A stretch of 64,000 nt of DNA from Siphonodentalium dalli. Its lineage: Eukaryota; Mollusca; Scaphopoda; Gadilida; Siphonodentaliidae. The stretch covers positions 209,177,934 to 209,241,933 of the forward strand of contig CP136063.1 in the NCBI GenBank assembly GCA_032622095.1. Reading direction: 5' to 3'. Positions within the stretch are counted from its first letter, which is position 1, and every line of letters begins with the position of its first letter. Positions 1 to 10,161 of this stretch are shown here, one piece after another. Under the pieces are notes generated by a model. That model was given only the letters and a program-made list of their open reading frames with translations. It ran no database searches and was not told where the DNA came from. The position numbers and the translations under genes are program-made.

Positions 1-959
1 ACGTCTTTGCCTGTTTTATTGTCTATGTGCCAGATAATCAAATTGATATGGGCAATAGAAGTATGAAGAGCCATGCTGATGGCCTCTTGTCAGAAAGGCT
101 ATTGGCAGTGGTCGTGGGACACATGGCAATATAAATGCTTTCCATGTAAATATGCTTCATTCGTGTGTGAAGTATATTCGCCATATCAACGGTATGAAAG
201 GTCGGGACACGTATATATTTTAAAATTCATTGAGACTCCAACTAGTCCATGAATACCTTCAAAATACCTACCATGCCCTTTATGAACAATGCATGCTGTA
301 TTGGATGTACAGCCTGTTCTTGTACCAAGCTCACATTTGATATGGTTACTTGCCATAAATAATGTCTCCCCCCACCGTCCTCGTCTTGGAATACCACTGC
401 TATTATATCGTTATTCATTGGGGAACGTCATCCAGGCCACGGTCGCCAGTTATTGCCAGTGGGCCAGTTACCTGGAGGGGTCAAGTCACCACGACTCTAA
501 ATACCTGTCAGGCTGGAATCATTCACATAATTGAATCAAGAAGGGGAAAGGTTGTTCAAACCAAAGTATCTTCAAATATATTTGTAGATAGTGAAACCAT
601 GAGTAAACACCGTCAGAGTGACGATAAGCCTCTTGCCTTACTCTAGAGAATGCAAACCGGAGCACCCATGATTTGTAATTTTGTGTCCCAATTAGAGCCA
701 TATCCAGAATCGTAGTAATCCAGCCCCCCCCCCCCCCCCCCCCCCCCCCGCTTCTTTTCGGTAAACCTACACAGGAACGAAAGCAATTATGTTTGTATTC
801 CGGAAGGAGACACCATTTAGTCGAGATACAACCCAGCAATTTTGAAAGGATGGGTTAATTTTTGGATACAATTCAGAATAACTAAAATCTGGAATTGAGA
901 CAATAGTGAAACTGTCATCACGATTAATTTTAGTGTCATGCTTGCAATCATTAAATGCT
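1..959. other. Non-coding stretch, nothing recognised except a poly-C run
   Basis: No exon of the sushi/HYR gene and no family repeat is visible here. A short minus-strand frame around 250-400 contains a few cysteines (for example KCELGTRTGC), but it has a stop on each side and matches no domain I can name. A 26-base C run lies at 724-749. Confidence 0.5.
724..749 (+). repeat. Poly-C homopolymer (26 C)
   Basis: Twenty-six consecutive C residues followed by G. The length is probably polymorphic and prone to sequencing error. Reading it as poly-glycine on the minus strand produces an artefactual ORF. Confidence 0.95.
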
Positions 960-1770
960 AGCAGTTATAAATTTTGACAGTGAAGTTGAAGCACTGTACG
1001 AGAATCGAATCATGTACTCAACATAATTCTGACTCCTGTCAGATGTCAATCCCTGTCTGAAATTAATGACACTAACGAATCTTAGTACGACAAGTCATTA
1101 TTTTTCTGATATTGATAAACTGTAGTCTGATAACTTCAAGCGTCGACCAACACATCTAAATCATAGGAGACATGTGTGACAGTATTAAAACAGAAAACAC
1201 AAAGTATTTTGTGAAAGCATGTTGTTTAGATGAGATCTAGCGACTCCAGTAGTGTTCTGTAACATGCACACACCTAGGTGTGTACATGTGTCAGCCATTA
1301 AGTTTTTATTGTCCACACCCGATCGCACAGCGTAGTGCACCCACGACAACATACCTGAACAAGTGTTGTAATGGGGAAAGTCGGCATTTGCATTCGGATT
1401 TTATTCAGTAATCTCAAATGGGACTTGTTAGCCTGACAAACTTGGTATCGGACCGAGTTCTGATTTCTGTCAGAATACCCTGACCAGGGTGCAATCCCCG
1501 GTCCGCTAGCACATGGCTGAGATTGTTACATTGAAGGTGATGCTCCGTTACGAGAATCAAACCATGAACATAATTATAACACTTGTCCAATATCAATCTC
1601 TGTCAATTTATTAAAGTAATAATGACACTACTGTTTTTTTTTTACATTGAATTGATAAACCCAGATGTAAATTGTAATCAGCTTTTAAGTTCAAATGTGA
1701 CCAACACATCTGGATCAGTTGTATTGAGCCATAAAACAACAAAGTATTATGAGAAAGAATGTAGTTCATA
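960..1770. repeat. Diverged direct duplication (960-1240 and 1515-1770)
   Basis: Two segments share the ordered words 'gagaatc(g/a)aa(t/c)catg', 'atcaatc(c/t)ctgtc', 'aatgacacta', 'gaccaacacatct' and 'caaagtatt', with many substitutions between them. The segment between them (about 1241-1514) shows a B-box-like word GGGTGCAATCC near 1490, but no convincing tRNA fold. Probably an old dispersed repeat. Confidence 0.5.
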
Positions 1771-2386
1771 ACATTATGATAAATAGCGTCAGTAGCGATG
1801 GTAATTATTGCTAAATAAATGTCCACGCGTAAATAAATTCCCACGAAATTAGGAGACTTCCGGTAGCGAATCACGTGGCATTTTTTATATCTGACAAATT
1901 ATATCATACCTTATAGGTTCTATAATAATTACATAGATGAATTGTTCACAATAGTCTATGCGCCTCGTAAGGCCTTGAAATGGCGGCTGATTATGGCGAA
2001 ATGTCGATTTTCAGATTCGAAAAATATTAAGTCCGCCGCCTATTCGAAAACACGGAACAATTGTATGTTTGAAGCGAAACGGTCCGTGAATTCGAAACAA
2101 TAATTCTAAAAACTAACGCGTAGGCGACCAGTAATTATTGTATCGATAAATTGAATTTGTTGTCTAGTTGTTAAACGACAAATTCGGAACAATACTCCCT
2201 TTAGACTTCTCTCTTTGGTAGCAGAAAATAAACTGGCGAATTCAGTCGGTTATATTGGGACTGCGCATGCGTGACTAATACGAGCAAGCCACTAAAGACC
2301 GCGAGGTACCGTAGGCGACCACAAAAAAGTTAACCCCTTTTCTACTATGGTTTTACAAACGCAGGACATCTATCCATATAGTTCAG
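1771..2386. other. Non-coding stretch, nothing recognised
   Basis: AT-rich sequence with several CpG-containing words (TTCGAAA near 2015-2095). No exon, tandem repeat or palindrome was recognised. Confidence 0.4.
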
Positions 2387-3005
2387 TGGGAAATATAGCT
2401 CTATAATATCCAATAAATAGAATCATATGCTGTGACTTAATATTTCAAGATATAACGGTTTCAAAGTGAAACGTTCTGACAGCCACGCGAGCATTGTGTA
2501 TAAGAAGTATTAAATAGTTTGCCGATGACTGTGAATATCCAAACCGCAACCACACCCAGGTCTGGTAAATTGATGATAAATCAAAGTTCCCGTGGATATA
2601 TTTTCGAATGGAAAACGGCTATATGTCGGGAGAATATAGCTCTATAATATCCAATAAATAGAATCATATGCTGTGACTTAATATTTCAAGATATAACGGT
2701 TTCAAAGTGAAATGTTCTGACAGCCATGCGAGCCTTGTGTATAAGAAGTATTAAATAGTTTGCCGATGACTGTGAATATCCGAACCGCACCCACACCCAG
2801 GTCTGGTAAATTGAAAATAAATCAAAGTTCCCGTGCATATATTTTCGATTGGAAAACGGCTATATGTCGGGAGAATATAGCTCTATAATATCCAATAAAG
2901 ATATTCATATAGGTTGACTAAATATTTCACGATATAGCGGTTTCGGAGTGAAGCATTCTGGGCAGCCGCGCGAGCCTTTGGTATAATAAGTCTGTCCGCA
3001 CCCAC
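2387..3005 (+). repeat. Tandem repeat, 241-bp unit, about 2.6 copies
   Basis: The word 'gctctataatatcc' starts at 2398, 2639 and 2880, an exact 241-bp period twice. The first two units are almost identical, including the words 'aacggtttcaaagtgaaa' and 'tttgccgatgactgtgaata'. The third is more diverged and stops near 3005. It has no coding potential and reads as a satellite-like minisatellite within an intron or 3' flank. Confidence 0.9.
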
Positions 3006-3010
3006 ACCCA

Positions 3011-4274
3011 GCATTTCGTTATCGCTCCATTAAAAAAGAAGTCCGTGTGACAGGCTAATTACCTTACGCCATGTTAAAAATAGCTTTACCAGGCCCAGTC
3101 CGTCGGCGTTAGATCAAAGGTTAGGTCGCCGCAGTCTGCTGTCTGGCATGTGGGTAAGTTACGTAATCATGTGACACATCGAAAAATAAGCTGATACTAT
3201 ATATCGCATTTTTTTTATTTCATTAAACTTCAGCTTTTGACAAAAACGAAATGTACCAAGTGTATAATTGGAATCCGCGGTTGTGGTTTGAGACTTCAAT
3301 GGCTCGAATCCGTTGATAAATACAGAAATTACCCATGTGCATGTATAAATAAAAATATAATCTACACCCGAAATTAGAAAGAACTGAATTCATACAATTA
3401 GCGATAAAAACATGTTCATGCACGATCGTTTTCGCATTGTTTATAGGAAATACATGGTTTTAGGTTCCTTTGCATTGAACGAACTAAAGCGTTAAATTGT
3501 CGTTTTGGAAACTAATTCAATTATATTTTGCTGATTTTCTAAAAAATATAATTCGTTTGATAACTTTGTTTTGCTGCGTCATAATTGTTTTTATCGTTTT
3601 ATTGGCTAATTGCAATTCTGTTTTTCCTTTAAAAATAACAATACAATTTAACATTTTATACATCGAATAATAAACGGTGATTAATTTGCCAGGGTGCCCT
3701 GCCCATGCTCCCACAGGCTGAGATATGAAAGGAATATGGAGAGCTAATTAATGACTGGTTGTATGCTGGAGTCACCGTATGGTATAAAGACAGTGCGGTT
3801 CACACCCTGGCGCCCTGCATTAGTGCTGGGAGTATATTTTAGTCACAGATAACTCGACATGTAACACAGCGCAATTCTATTGGTTAATCACACACAAATG
3901 ATAAAAATGCTCTTTAGTATTTCCATATCAGGAAAACAGTAACAAATAACGCTCTTTATGTTTACCATATCCGGATCTAAACAAAAGTCTGAAACGTAAC
4001 GTTTTTTGCTTTTGTTTACATAACAAAGGAAAAACATTTGACAATAACATTTGACAATAACATACTGCCATATTTCTGATTGGTATAAGAACAAAGTCTG
4101 TCTATATTTTACTATTATTTCTGTTTGTGGTGGTTTTTGACAGAGGTGAATATTTTAACAGCATACCCACCGCCAATGCCGTCCATATCTTTAATGTCAC
4201 CTAACCTGAATAGAAATGAGCCAATAGTTCCCGACAAATTTTCCTGTACTGTAATGAAGGTTTGTTCAACTCAC
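3011..4274. other. Intron of the SVEP1-like gene, nothing recognised
   Basis: This is the sequence 3' of the last recognised exon on the minus strand. It is AT-rich and shows no further ephrin-receptor-like or EGF-like exon. A short internal duplication (acatttgacaata) occurs at 4035-4062. Confidence 0.4.
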
Positions 4275-4430
4275 CCGTGCAATCATTTTGACTCGTTGAC
4301 CCAGTCTGTTTTGTAACTTCACCCACTGGACATCCTTGGCATGTTGTAGTATTCACATAATATGTGTTTATCGGACATGAATTGCAGGGATGTAGCTCAT
4401 TGTTTGAGGTCTTTCCTCCACTGCATTTTT
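4275..4430 (-). CDS. SVEP1-like protein, exon with ephrin-receptor-like cysteine repeat (most 3' exon seen)
   Basis: A phase 1-1 exon of 156 nt, with acceptor 'atttttgcag' and donor 'CGG|gtgagtt'. It encodes about 52 residues with cysteines at 3, 16, 19, 31, 34 and 51. The spacing and the words CPINTYY and CPVGEVTKQTGS are the GCC2/GCC3 (ephrin-receptor-like, TNFR-like) repeat found in SVEP1 and related extracellular adhesion proteins. It forms a disulphide-rich module outside the cell. The split first codon joins cleanly to the exon at 5897-6052, which has the same length and nearly the same cysteine layout, so the two are adjacent repeats of one domain type. A family A MITE begins 32 bp upstream of its acceptor. 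The gene must continue beyond this exon, because it ends in phase 1 with no stop. Domain and splice calls are read from sequence; the gene name is inferred from domain order. Confidence 0.88.
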
Positions 4431-4461
4431 CTGCAAAAATAATTCATTACGTTCAATAAGG

Positions 4462-4746
4462 TACAGTAATGCTCTAATTAATCGACTCCTTAACCACAGC
4501 AGAATTATGGGTAACTTTTCATGATTTAGTCGGAAATATGGCTTGTTGCCATTCATCGGAAAGCTCTCACAGAGCCATATTTCCGACTAAATCCTGAAAA
4601 GTTACCCATAATTCTGCTGTGGTTTGGAAAGCTCTCACTGAGATCTTTCCTATGAATGGCAACAAGCCATATTTCCGACTAAATCCTGAAAAGTTACCCA
4701 TAATTCTGCTGTGGTTAAGGAGTCGATTAATTAGAGCATTACTGTA
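4462..4746. mobile_element. Family A MITE (mariner-like), rearranged copy
   Basis: Starts with TA plus CAGTAATGC and ends with GCATTACTG plus TA, as expected of Tc1/mariner-type ends with a TA target. Inside are one left arm, a first right arm that stops at 'gctgtggttt', and a second right arm, so it is longer than the usual 205-215 bp and looks nested or recombined. Its right-hand gene neighbour is the exon ending at 4430: only about 31 bp separate the two. Confidence 0.9.
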
Positions 4747-4813
4747 AATCTAATAAGATTACTTGTTACCATAGAGAAAGTAACCGAGTTTTCTTAAATA
4801 TTTATGTCAGTGT

Positions 4814-4952
4814 TACAGTAATGCCCTAAATAAATGACTCCTTAACCACAGCAGAATTATGGGTAATTTTTCAGGATTTGGTCGGAAATATGGCTTGTTG
4901 CCATTCATCGGAAAGCTCTCACTGAGAGTCGATTATTTAGGCCATTACTGTA
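4814..4952. mobile_element. Family A MITE, deleted right arm
   Basis: Complete left arm from TACAGTAATGCCC to the hairpin turn (gctctcactgagag), then a jump to the outermost 'tcgattatttaggcc' and a TA end. Most of the right arm is missing, an internal deletion between short repeats (gag/gag). Confidence 0.9.
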
Positions 4953-5008
4953 CTAGTAGTCATAAATGAGTATTTAATAAAGAGAGGGATAAGAGTGAGT
5001 GTTTACAT

Positions 5009-5078
5009 ATCAAGCCTGGATATAGTGTGTCTGACATTGCAGTGTGAGGTCCCCAGAGGGTGAATTTAGTGACGCTAA
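5009..5078. mobile_element. Family B MITE fragment
   Basis: Matches the outer 70 bp of family B (caagcctg, tagtgtgtctg, gaggtccccagagggtgaat), then breaks off. No second arm. Confidence 0.8.
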
Positions 5079-5117
5079 GTGAGAATATTGAGAAATAGTA
5101 GAGTACGTACATAGAGG

Positions 5118-5262
5118 ATCTCACATGAGTTTCTGTTTTATACTGAATTTATCAACCGAGTTCACTAAATTCTATTTGAGCCGAGGTTTACCGAGGCTCA
5201 AATAGATTTTAGTGGACGAGGTTGATAAATTACGTATAAAATAGGACAAGTGTGAGATACCT
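5118..5262. repeat. Imperfect 145-bp palindrome
   Basis: 'tctcacatgag...ttttata...tttatcaacc...cactaaa...ctatttgagcc' is answered in reverse complement by 'ggctcaaatag...tttagtg...ggttgataaa...tataaaa...tgtgaga' around the centre 'gaggtttaccgag'. It has no similarity to families A-C. Probably a single-copy foldback MITE. Confidence 0.8.
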
Positions 5263-5457
5263 TTTATCACCTGATCAAATAAATGCAAAGTATTCATCGA
5301 AAACAACAATCATAAACTGCAGCGGTCGCAAGTCATTTGAAGAACGGCGTGACGTCATCATGCACACGCGCTGATATTAAATGTGTGTCTTAGCGATAAT
5401 TATGAAACTGCTTTTATGAGTAAATTATGTGATAAAAAAGAATGGTAGAAGGAAGAC

Positions 5458-5887
5458 AAGCCTGCAAATAGTGTGTCTATCATTTGCAGAATGAGATTCC
5501 CAGAGATTAAATTTAGTGATGCTATCCCGCATGGCAGACTAGCATCACCAAATTCACCATCTGGAGACCTCATACTGCTTAGGCTTCATCTCATGGGAAG
5601 TATCTGTGGTCTCAAATTAACATTGTTTTAAGATACTTTTTCCCTTCTGTCGATTTCCTATATTCCCTAATTTGCCAAAGAAAAATGCACTAATGGGTGA
5701 ACATTACCAACTTCAACTGGGGAACTTCAATCTGATCCTAGGTCTCCCATAGCAGTTGAGGCTTAAGCAGTATGTGGTCACCAGAGGGTGAATTTGGTGA
5801 TGTTAGCCCACTGTGCGGGATAGCATCACTAAATATACCCTCTGGGGACCTCATTCTGCAAAAGTCTGATACACTAAATTCAGGCTT
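5458..5887. mobile_element. Family B MITE, full-length two-palindrome form
   Basis: It begins AAGCCTGCAAATAGTGTG and ends with the inverted counterpart CACTAAATTCAGGCTT. Each end is itself a palindrome (gaggtccccagagggtgaat ... reversed), with about 150 bp of non-palindromic core between them. The end lies just 3 bp from the donor hexamer of the exon at 5897-6052, so intron sequence from about position +10 onward is transposon. Confidence 0.9.
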
Positions 5888-5896
5888 GTTACATAC

Positions 5897-6052
5897 GTAT
5901 ACAGCTGTTGATGCTAGATGATCCAGTTGTGTAAGTTGTTTTTCCATTGGTACACGAGACACAACTCTGTAATCCTTCACTATCCTTGTACATCCCAATT
6001 CCGCAGGCTTTACAAGCATCTGTATCCCAGTAGAATCCTTTCGGACAGGGTA
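5897..6052 (-). CDS. SVEP1-like protein, exon with ephrin-receptor-like cysteine repeat
   Basis: A phase 1-1 exon of 156 nt, with acceptor 'tttccacag' and donor 'TAC|gtatgt'. It encodes about 52 residues with cysteines at 3, 14, 17, 31, 34 and 51 (words PCPKGFYWDTDACKAC and SCVSCTNGKTTYTTGSSS). This is the canonical C-x-C-P-x-G-x-Y ephrin-receptor-like/GCC2-GCC3 repeat. Joined to the exon at 12945-13182 the split codon reads Leu, giving NKC-L-PCPKG, a natural domain entry. Both flanks are invaded: a family B MITE starts at intron position about +10 and a family C element lies 82 bp upstream of the acceptor. A truncated duplicate of this exon's start lies at 7716-7758. The protein role (extracellular, disulphide-stabilised adhesion module) is inferred from the family. 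Confidence 0.9.
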
Positions 6053-6134
6053 CTGTGGAAACAAACTATAGTATATGAGCTAGGCCACCTTATGTAATCA
6101 AATCCAACGCATAATCGAAGACTCAATCAGATTA

Positions 6135-6525
6135 TTAAACCCTTTCATGGCGGGAGCTGTGCTGGTTCAGCATTATATAATGATCATGTGCCAGTGCATT
6201 CTCTTATATATGCAAATCTCCCTTTGGGGCCTCGGATATATAAGAGAATGCAATGGTTAACAAGGTCAAGGTAAATATTGTAAGGCCAATGTATTCTCTT
6301 ATATATGTGAGGCTCCCTATGGCCGACTTGCATATTTAAGAGAATGCATTGTCACATATATAAGAGAATCACTGGCTTACAAGGTCAAGGTAAATATTGT
6401 TAGGCCAATGTATTCTATTATATATGAGAGGCTCCCTATGGCAGACTCGCCTATATAAGATAATGCATTGGCACAGGGTTTTTATCAAAATTTCAGGAAG
6501 CTCCAGTCATGCATGGAAGGGTTAA
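6135..6525. mobile_element. Family C element, TTAA-flanked, with internal short palindromes
   Basis: Left end TTAAACCCTTTCATGGCGG and right end CATGGAAGGGTTAA are inverted, with a TTAA-type border as in piggyBac-like elements. Inside are three rounds of a 'gcattctcttatatatg ... tatataagagaatgcat' palindrome separated by 'acaaggtcaaggtaaatatt'. It carries no ORF, so it is non-autonomous. The piggyBac assignment rests only on the ends. Confidence 0.75.
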
Positions 6526-7501
6526 AATAATCTTGTCTAGTGTTTACAATGACCACGGCACTATGTGACTATTTTTATCCTCTTACCCGGCCAACAGCGG
6601 TTTGTTTGTTGTTTCTTGAAGTTGAAGCTGTTTGGTGCAATGTGACACAGGTAAAATTGTGTATGTAACAGATGCATTAACATATTATTTATTTATATAT
6701 TATGTCTATATACATGCTTCATACTTTCATCGCATGTTTAAATATTGTTATAATGTGAGAATATTCAGCCGATTTACTGTCCCAAATTATTTTTGTTGAC
6801 CGAAACTCTGTTAGATAGCCAAAATATCTCTGCTTCTGTTGGCAGTCGACTCTTTATCAGGGTTTCCGCTTGGGGTTAGGGGTATGGTACATAGCTGCTG
6901 GGGGAAATCTCAGTCCATCAACAAACTCAAAATATCTAATAGTATTTAGTAAATCAGTCAATAATTTAAGCCAAGTTCTGAATGTCTATGGAAATATAAG
7001 TAGAAAAGTCACAGAATTGTAACATTTTCAACAATTTGAATGGTTAAGTAAGGAAAGGCTGTTGTCATTTGACACTGCATATAAACATTGATATTGTGTA
7101 GGTTATTTAAACTTTTTGACAAAAATAAATTTAAATTCGTGGGTAAAATAAGTATACTGACAATTTTTCATACTGCCACCAACAACGGGAGATGAGATTG
7201 TTAAAATTCTTAACTTATTGCTGTGTCCGACTTCACTATATATACATTCATGAAAACATGCAATACCATGATATATTCCTGTTCGTCCTTCAGTGGACCT
7301 CATTAGTTTTATTAGTGGAAGGGCATTAATCTGTGGATCAGGTGGAGGAATATGTTGGGAGTGGGAATTTGGGAGAGAAAGGGACCCTAAAAGGGGCCCT
7401 CTGCCCCTATAGTGGAAACCCTGTCTTTATAGTGGTGGTTTTCTGCCAGTTCAGGGAGCCGGTATGTCGTCCGTGTACCACACCTTTAGTTATCAGATCC
7501 T
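6526..7501. other. Intron sequence, nothing recognised
   Basis: AT-rich sequence without an exon or repeat that I recognise. Confidence 0.4.
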
Positions 7502-7684
7502 ACAGCAGAATTATGGGTAATTTTTCAGGATTTATTCGGAAATATGGCTTGTTGCCATTCATCGGAAAGCTCTCAATGAGAGCTTTCCAATTAATGGCAA
7601 CAAGCCATATTTCCGACTAAATCCTGAAAAATTACCCATAATTCTGCTGTGGTTAAGGAGTCGATTATCTGGGGCATTACTGTA
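7502..7684. mobile_element. Family A MITE, left end truncated
   Basis: Both hairpin arms are present, but the copy starts inside the left arm at 'acagcagaattatggg'. The right end is complete to GCATTACTG plus TA. The turn is an intact 'gctctcaatgagagc'. Confidence 0.9.
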
Positions 7685-7715
7685 CATCCCCTTTGTTATA
7701 ATAGCAGATCACATA

Positions 7716-7758
7716 AAACAGGTGTCTGTATCCCAGTAGAATCCTTTCAGACAGGGTA
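7716..7758 (-). pseudogene. Truncated duplicate of the 5897-6052 exon start
   Basis: Minus-strand reading gives acceptor 'atttccacag' followed by the same first residues as the real exon (PCLKGFYWDTDTC, against PCPKGFYWDTDAC). It then loses homology and hits a stop two codons later. About 15 bp of upstream intron are duplicated as well. It is flanked by family A MITE copies at 7502-7684 and 7836-8046. It is a dead exon fragment that could be spliced as a poison exon because the acceptor is intact. Confidence 0.85.
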
Positions 7759-7835
7759 CTGTGGAAATAAACTGTTTATTAACCCGAATTGGGATGTTGT
7801 TGGTGGCCCGGCCAATAATCAGAGGGGCCATATAA

Positions 7836-8046
7836 AGTAATGCCCTAAGTAATCGACTTCTTAACCACAGCAGAATTATGGGTAACAATTCAGGATTTAG
7901 TCGGAAATATGGCTTGTTGCCATTCAATGGAAGGTTCTCTGTGAGAGCTTTCCGATGAATGGCAACAACCCATATTTCCAACAAAATCCTGAAACATTAC
8001 CCATCATTCTGCAGTGGTTATAGAGTCGATTATTTAGGGCATTATG
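7836..8046. mobile_element. Family A MITE
   Basis: Near full-length palindrome with degraded outer ends (aagtaatgccctaag on the left, gggcattatg on the right), so the TA borders are no longer exact. The arms differ by scattered substitutions. Confidence 0.88.
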
Positions 8047-8085
8047 TTATTACTTCTTTGGAAGTACGAAATAAGATATTAGGAC

Positions 8086-8199
8086 ACTCACCGAGTGTTT
8101 TCTGATGAATGGCAACAACCCATATTTCCGACTAAATCCTGAAAAGTTACCCATAATTGTGCTGTGGTTAAGGAGTTGATTACTTAGGGCATTACTGTA
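8086..8199. mobile_element. Family A MITE, right half only
   Basis: Starts at the hairpin turn (ctcaccgagtg) and runs through the complete right arm to GCATTACTG plus TA. No left arm. Confidence 0.88.
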
Positions 8200-8372
8200 G
8201 TTAAATCAACATTTAATAGTTTCCAAAATTGGCAACCGCATGGAGTAGTTTAAAGTCAGTCAATATGTTGATGAACTTATTTCGTAAGCTCATAGTAAAG
8301 CATGAAAACGACAAAAATTGGACCACCCTAGTAGAAATGAATGATTCCCACGACCATCCTGCAATCATGATT

Positions 8373-8580
8373 TTAGGTTGCGACTTGATTCCCATGCGCG
8401 CTGATGCGTGTGATATGCTTCCCCATGGTTCCCTTAGGTTGCAGACTTGATTCCCTTGCGTGCGTTAAGCTTCCCCTTGATTCCCTTAGATTGCAGACAT
8501 GCTTCCCTTTGATTGCAGACATGATTCCCAGCTTGCAAACATGGTTCCCTTGATTGCAAGAACAGAATATGATGCTTCCC
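8373..8580 (+). repeat. Irregular minisatellite of 'ttgcagacatgattccc'-type units
   Basis: Variants of ttgcagac(a/t)tgattccc and cttccccttgattccctta recur about ten times with uneven spacing. Degenerate and non-coding. Confidence 0.75.
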
Positions 8581-8649
8581 ATGTTTTACAGTTGTAATCT
8601 TGATGATTGCGAAGGTTGCGATGATGGTTGCAAAACGGAAACCATCAGA

Positions 8650-9125
8650 AATAGTTTAAGTACAGCAATTTCATTCCCAGAAATTTCTAAGTCCACATTT
8701 TATAGGCTCAGAAATAAACTAAGTCCAACATTTAACTTATTGTCAGTAATTTGTGTGCATTTAGTTTAAAATATATGTTTTAACCATTCATTGGAAAGCT
8801 CTCGAGTGTAGCATTCCAATACTAGGAAAATGCATTATGGCATATTTTGGGCTAAATCCCGAAAATATATATGCAAGGTATCCCGAATAGTTTATACGAT
8901 CCAAATTTCACCAGTTTGAAGTTTAAGTACAGCAATTTCATTCCCAGAAATTTCTAAGTCCAGATTTTATAGGCCAACATTGAACTTAATTTTAATGTTT
9001 TTGTGCATTTAGTTTAAAATATATGTTTTTACCATTCATCAGAAAGGTATTGAATGGAGCATTCCAACAAATGGCATTAAGCAATATTTTGGACTAAATC
9101 CCTAAAATATATATGCATGTTTAAG
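8650..9125 (+). repeat. Direct duplication carrying a decayed family A-like core
   Basis: Two copies (about 8650-8880 and 8928-9122) share 'agtttaagtacagcaatttc', 'attcccagaaatttctaagt' and 'gcatttagtttaaaatatat'. Each then continues with a degenerate 'accattcat(t/c)(g/a)gaaag' and 'ctaaatccc(g/t)aaaatat', recalling family A arms. Probably an older relative of family A, duplicated in tandem. Confidence 0.7.
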
Positions 9126-10047
9126 GGAACCAGCATAGTTCCTAAGTTCAAAATTTCACACTAAGCATAGAGTAAAATAACCTCAGCTCTTAAAAATAAC
9201 TATTTTGTTAAATTGGAGCAGCTATCCTTCCCTACACATAAAGCCTTAAGGTGCACTATCCAAAAGAGGAATTGTGGCCCTGAAGTAGGACCAAATTTCC
9301 AAAGATAATGCTTGAATATTAAAACTACTTCAATTAGTCCGAAAAAAAGTCTGATTTTGATCAATAATCAATCTAATGTAGAAACATATGTCCCTTTATA
9401 ATAATCCATTCATTTAGATAAAGCAAAACTATGAAGACACATTCTAATGTTCTTTACAGTGTCAGCTCACAACCATACATCATTTTACAAAACAAGACTG
9501 CCATAGTAGAACCATGCAGACACCACAATAACAGAATTAAACTCTATCTTTGTATGTGACATGTGTGTCAGGCAAAATTATGACATATAAGGAGGATACC
9601 CATCGAGATGGAACAACTTCAAACGGTCGGAAAGGACGAACAGGCTGTGGATGATGAAGGTCTAAAAACAACAAGAATGTTGATAACAAGAAGATTGCGT
9701 CTTCTTGTTATTCACTGAATGTTCTTAACAGACGAAGGGCCCAGGTCCATGAGCTGTTAGTGTTTTCAGCCCACCGCATTCACCAAGGAGAAAGCATATA
9801 CTCGTTCAACATTTTGTCGAGAGGAGTCATGCCAGGATGTGAACAGAAGGGCGAAAATTACTGAAGAACAGTCACATGTGTGTATGGTCGGACGGTTGTC
9901 TGCCACTCATACAGCGAGGACCCGGACCCTAGTTTCTATAAGTGGGCAGAGACTCTTCTGTCGCCAACGGTTATTGCCTCATGTGCGCCGTTAGATTGCC
10001 CGTCTGTTTGAGTTATTCAAGACAGCGTGTCAAAAAGGAGCACTGGG
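9126..10047. other. Intron sequence, nothing recognised
   Basis: No exon or family repeat was recognised. A short inverted repeat is centred near 9695 (aacaagaagattgcgtcttcttgtt). Confidence 0.4.
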
Positions 10048-10161
10048 TACAGTAATGCCCTAAATAACAGACCCCCCCCCAACCACAGCAGAATGGCGGG
10101 CAACTCTCCAGGACCCAGCCGAAAGCAAGGCCCACAGCCACCCACCAAAAAGCTCTCAGTG
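10048..10161. mobile_element. Family A MITE left arm with biased T-to-C changes
   Basis: The outer end TACAGTAATGCCCTAAATAA is normal. From there on the arm differs from other copies at about two dozen positions over roughly 75 bp, mostly T in the family and C here. The turn word 'agctctcagtg' is retained and the right arm is absent or unrecognisable. It also contains a 10-base C run where the family has 'ctcctt'. Confidence 0.8.

Noticed and set aside
519-839. Minus-strand ORF with a glycine run
   Set aside because: The glycines are the 26-base C homopolymer. No domain, and the frame is accidental.
1420-1520. Possible tRNA or tRNA-derived SINE with a B-box-like GGGTGCAATCC
   Set aside because: No cloverleaf can be drawn and no A box fits at the right distance.
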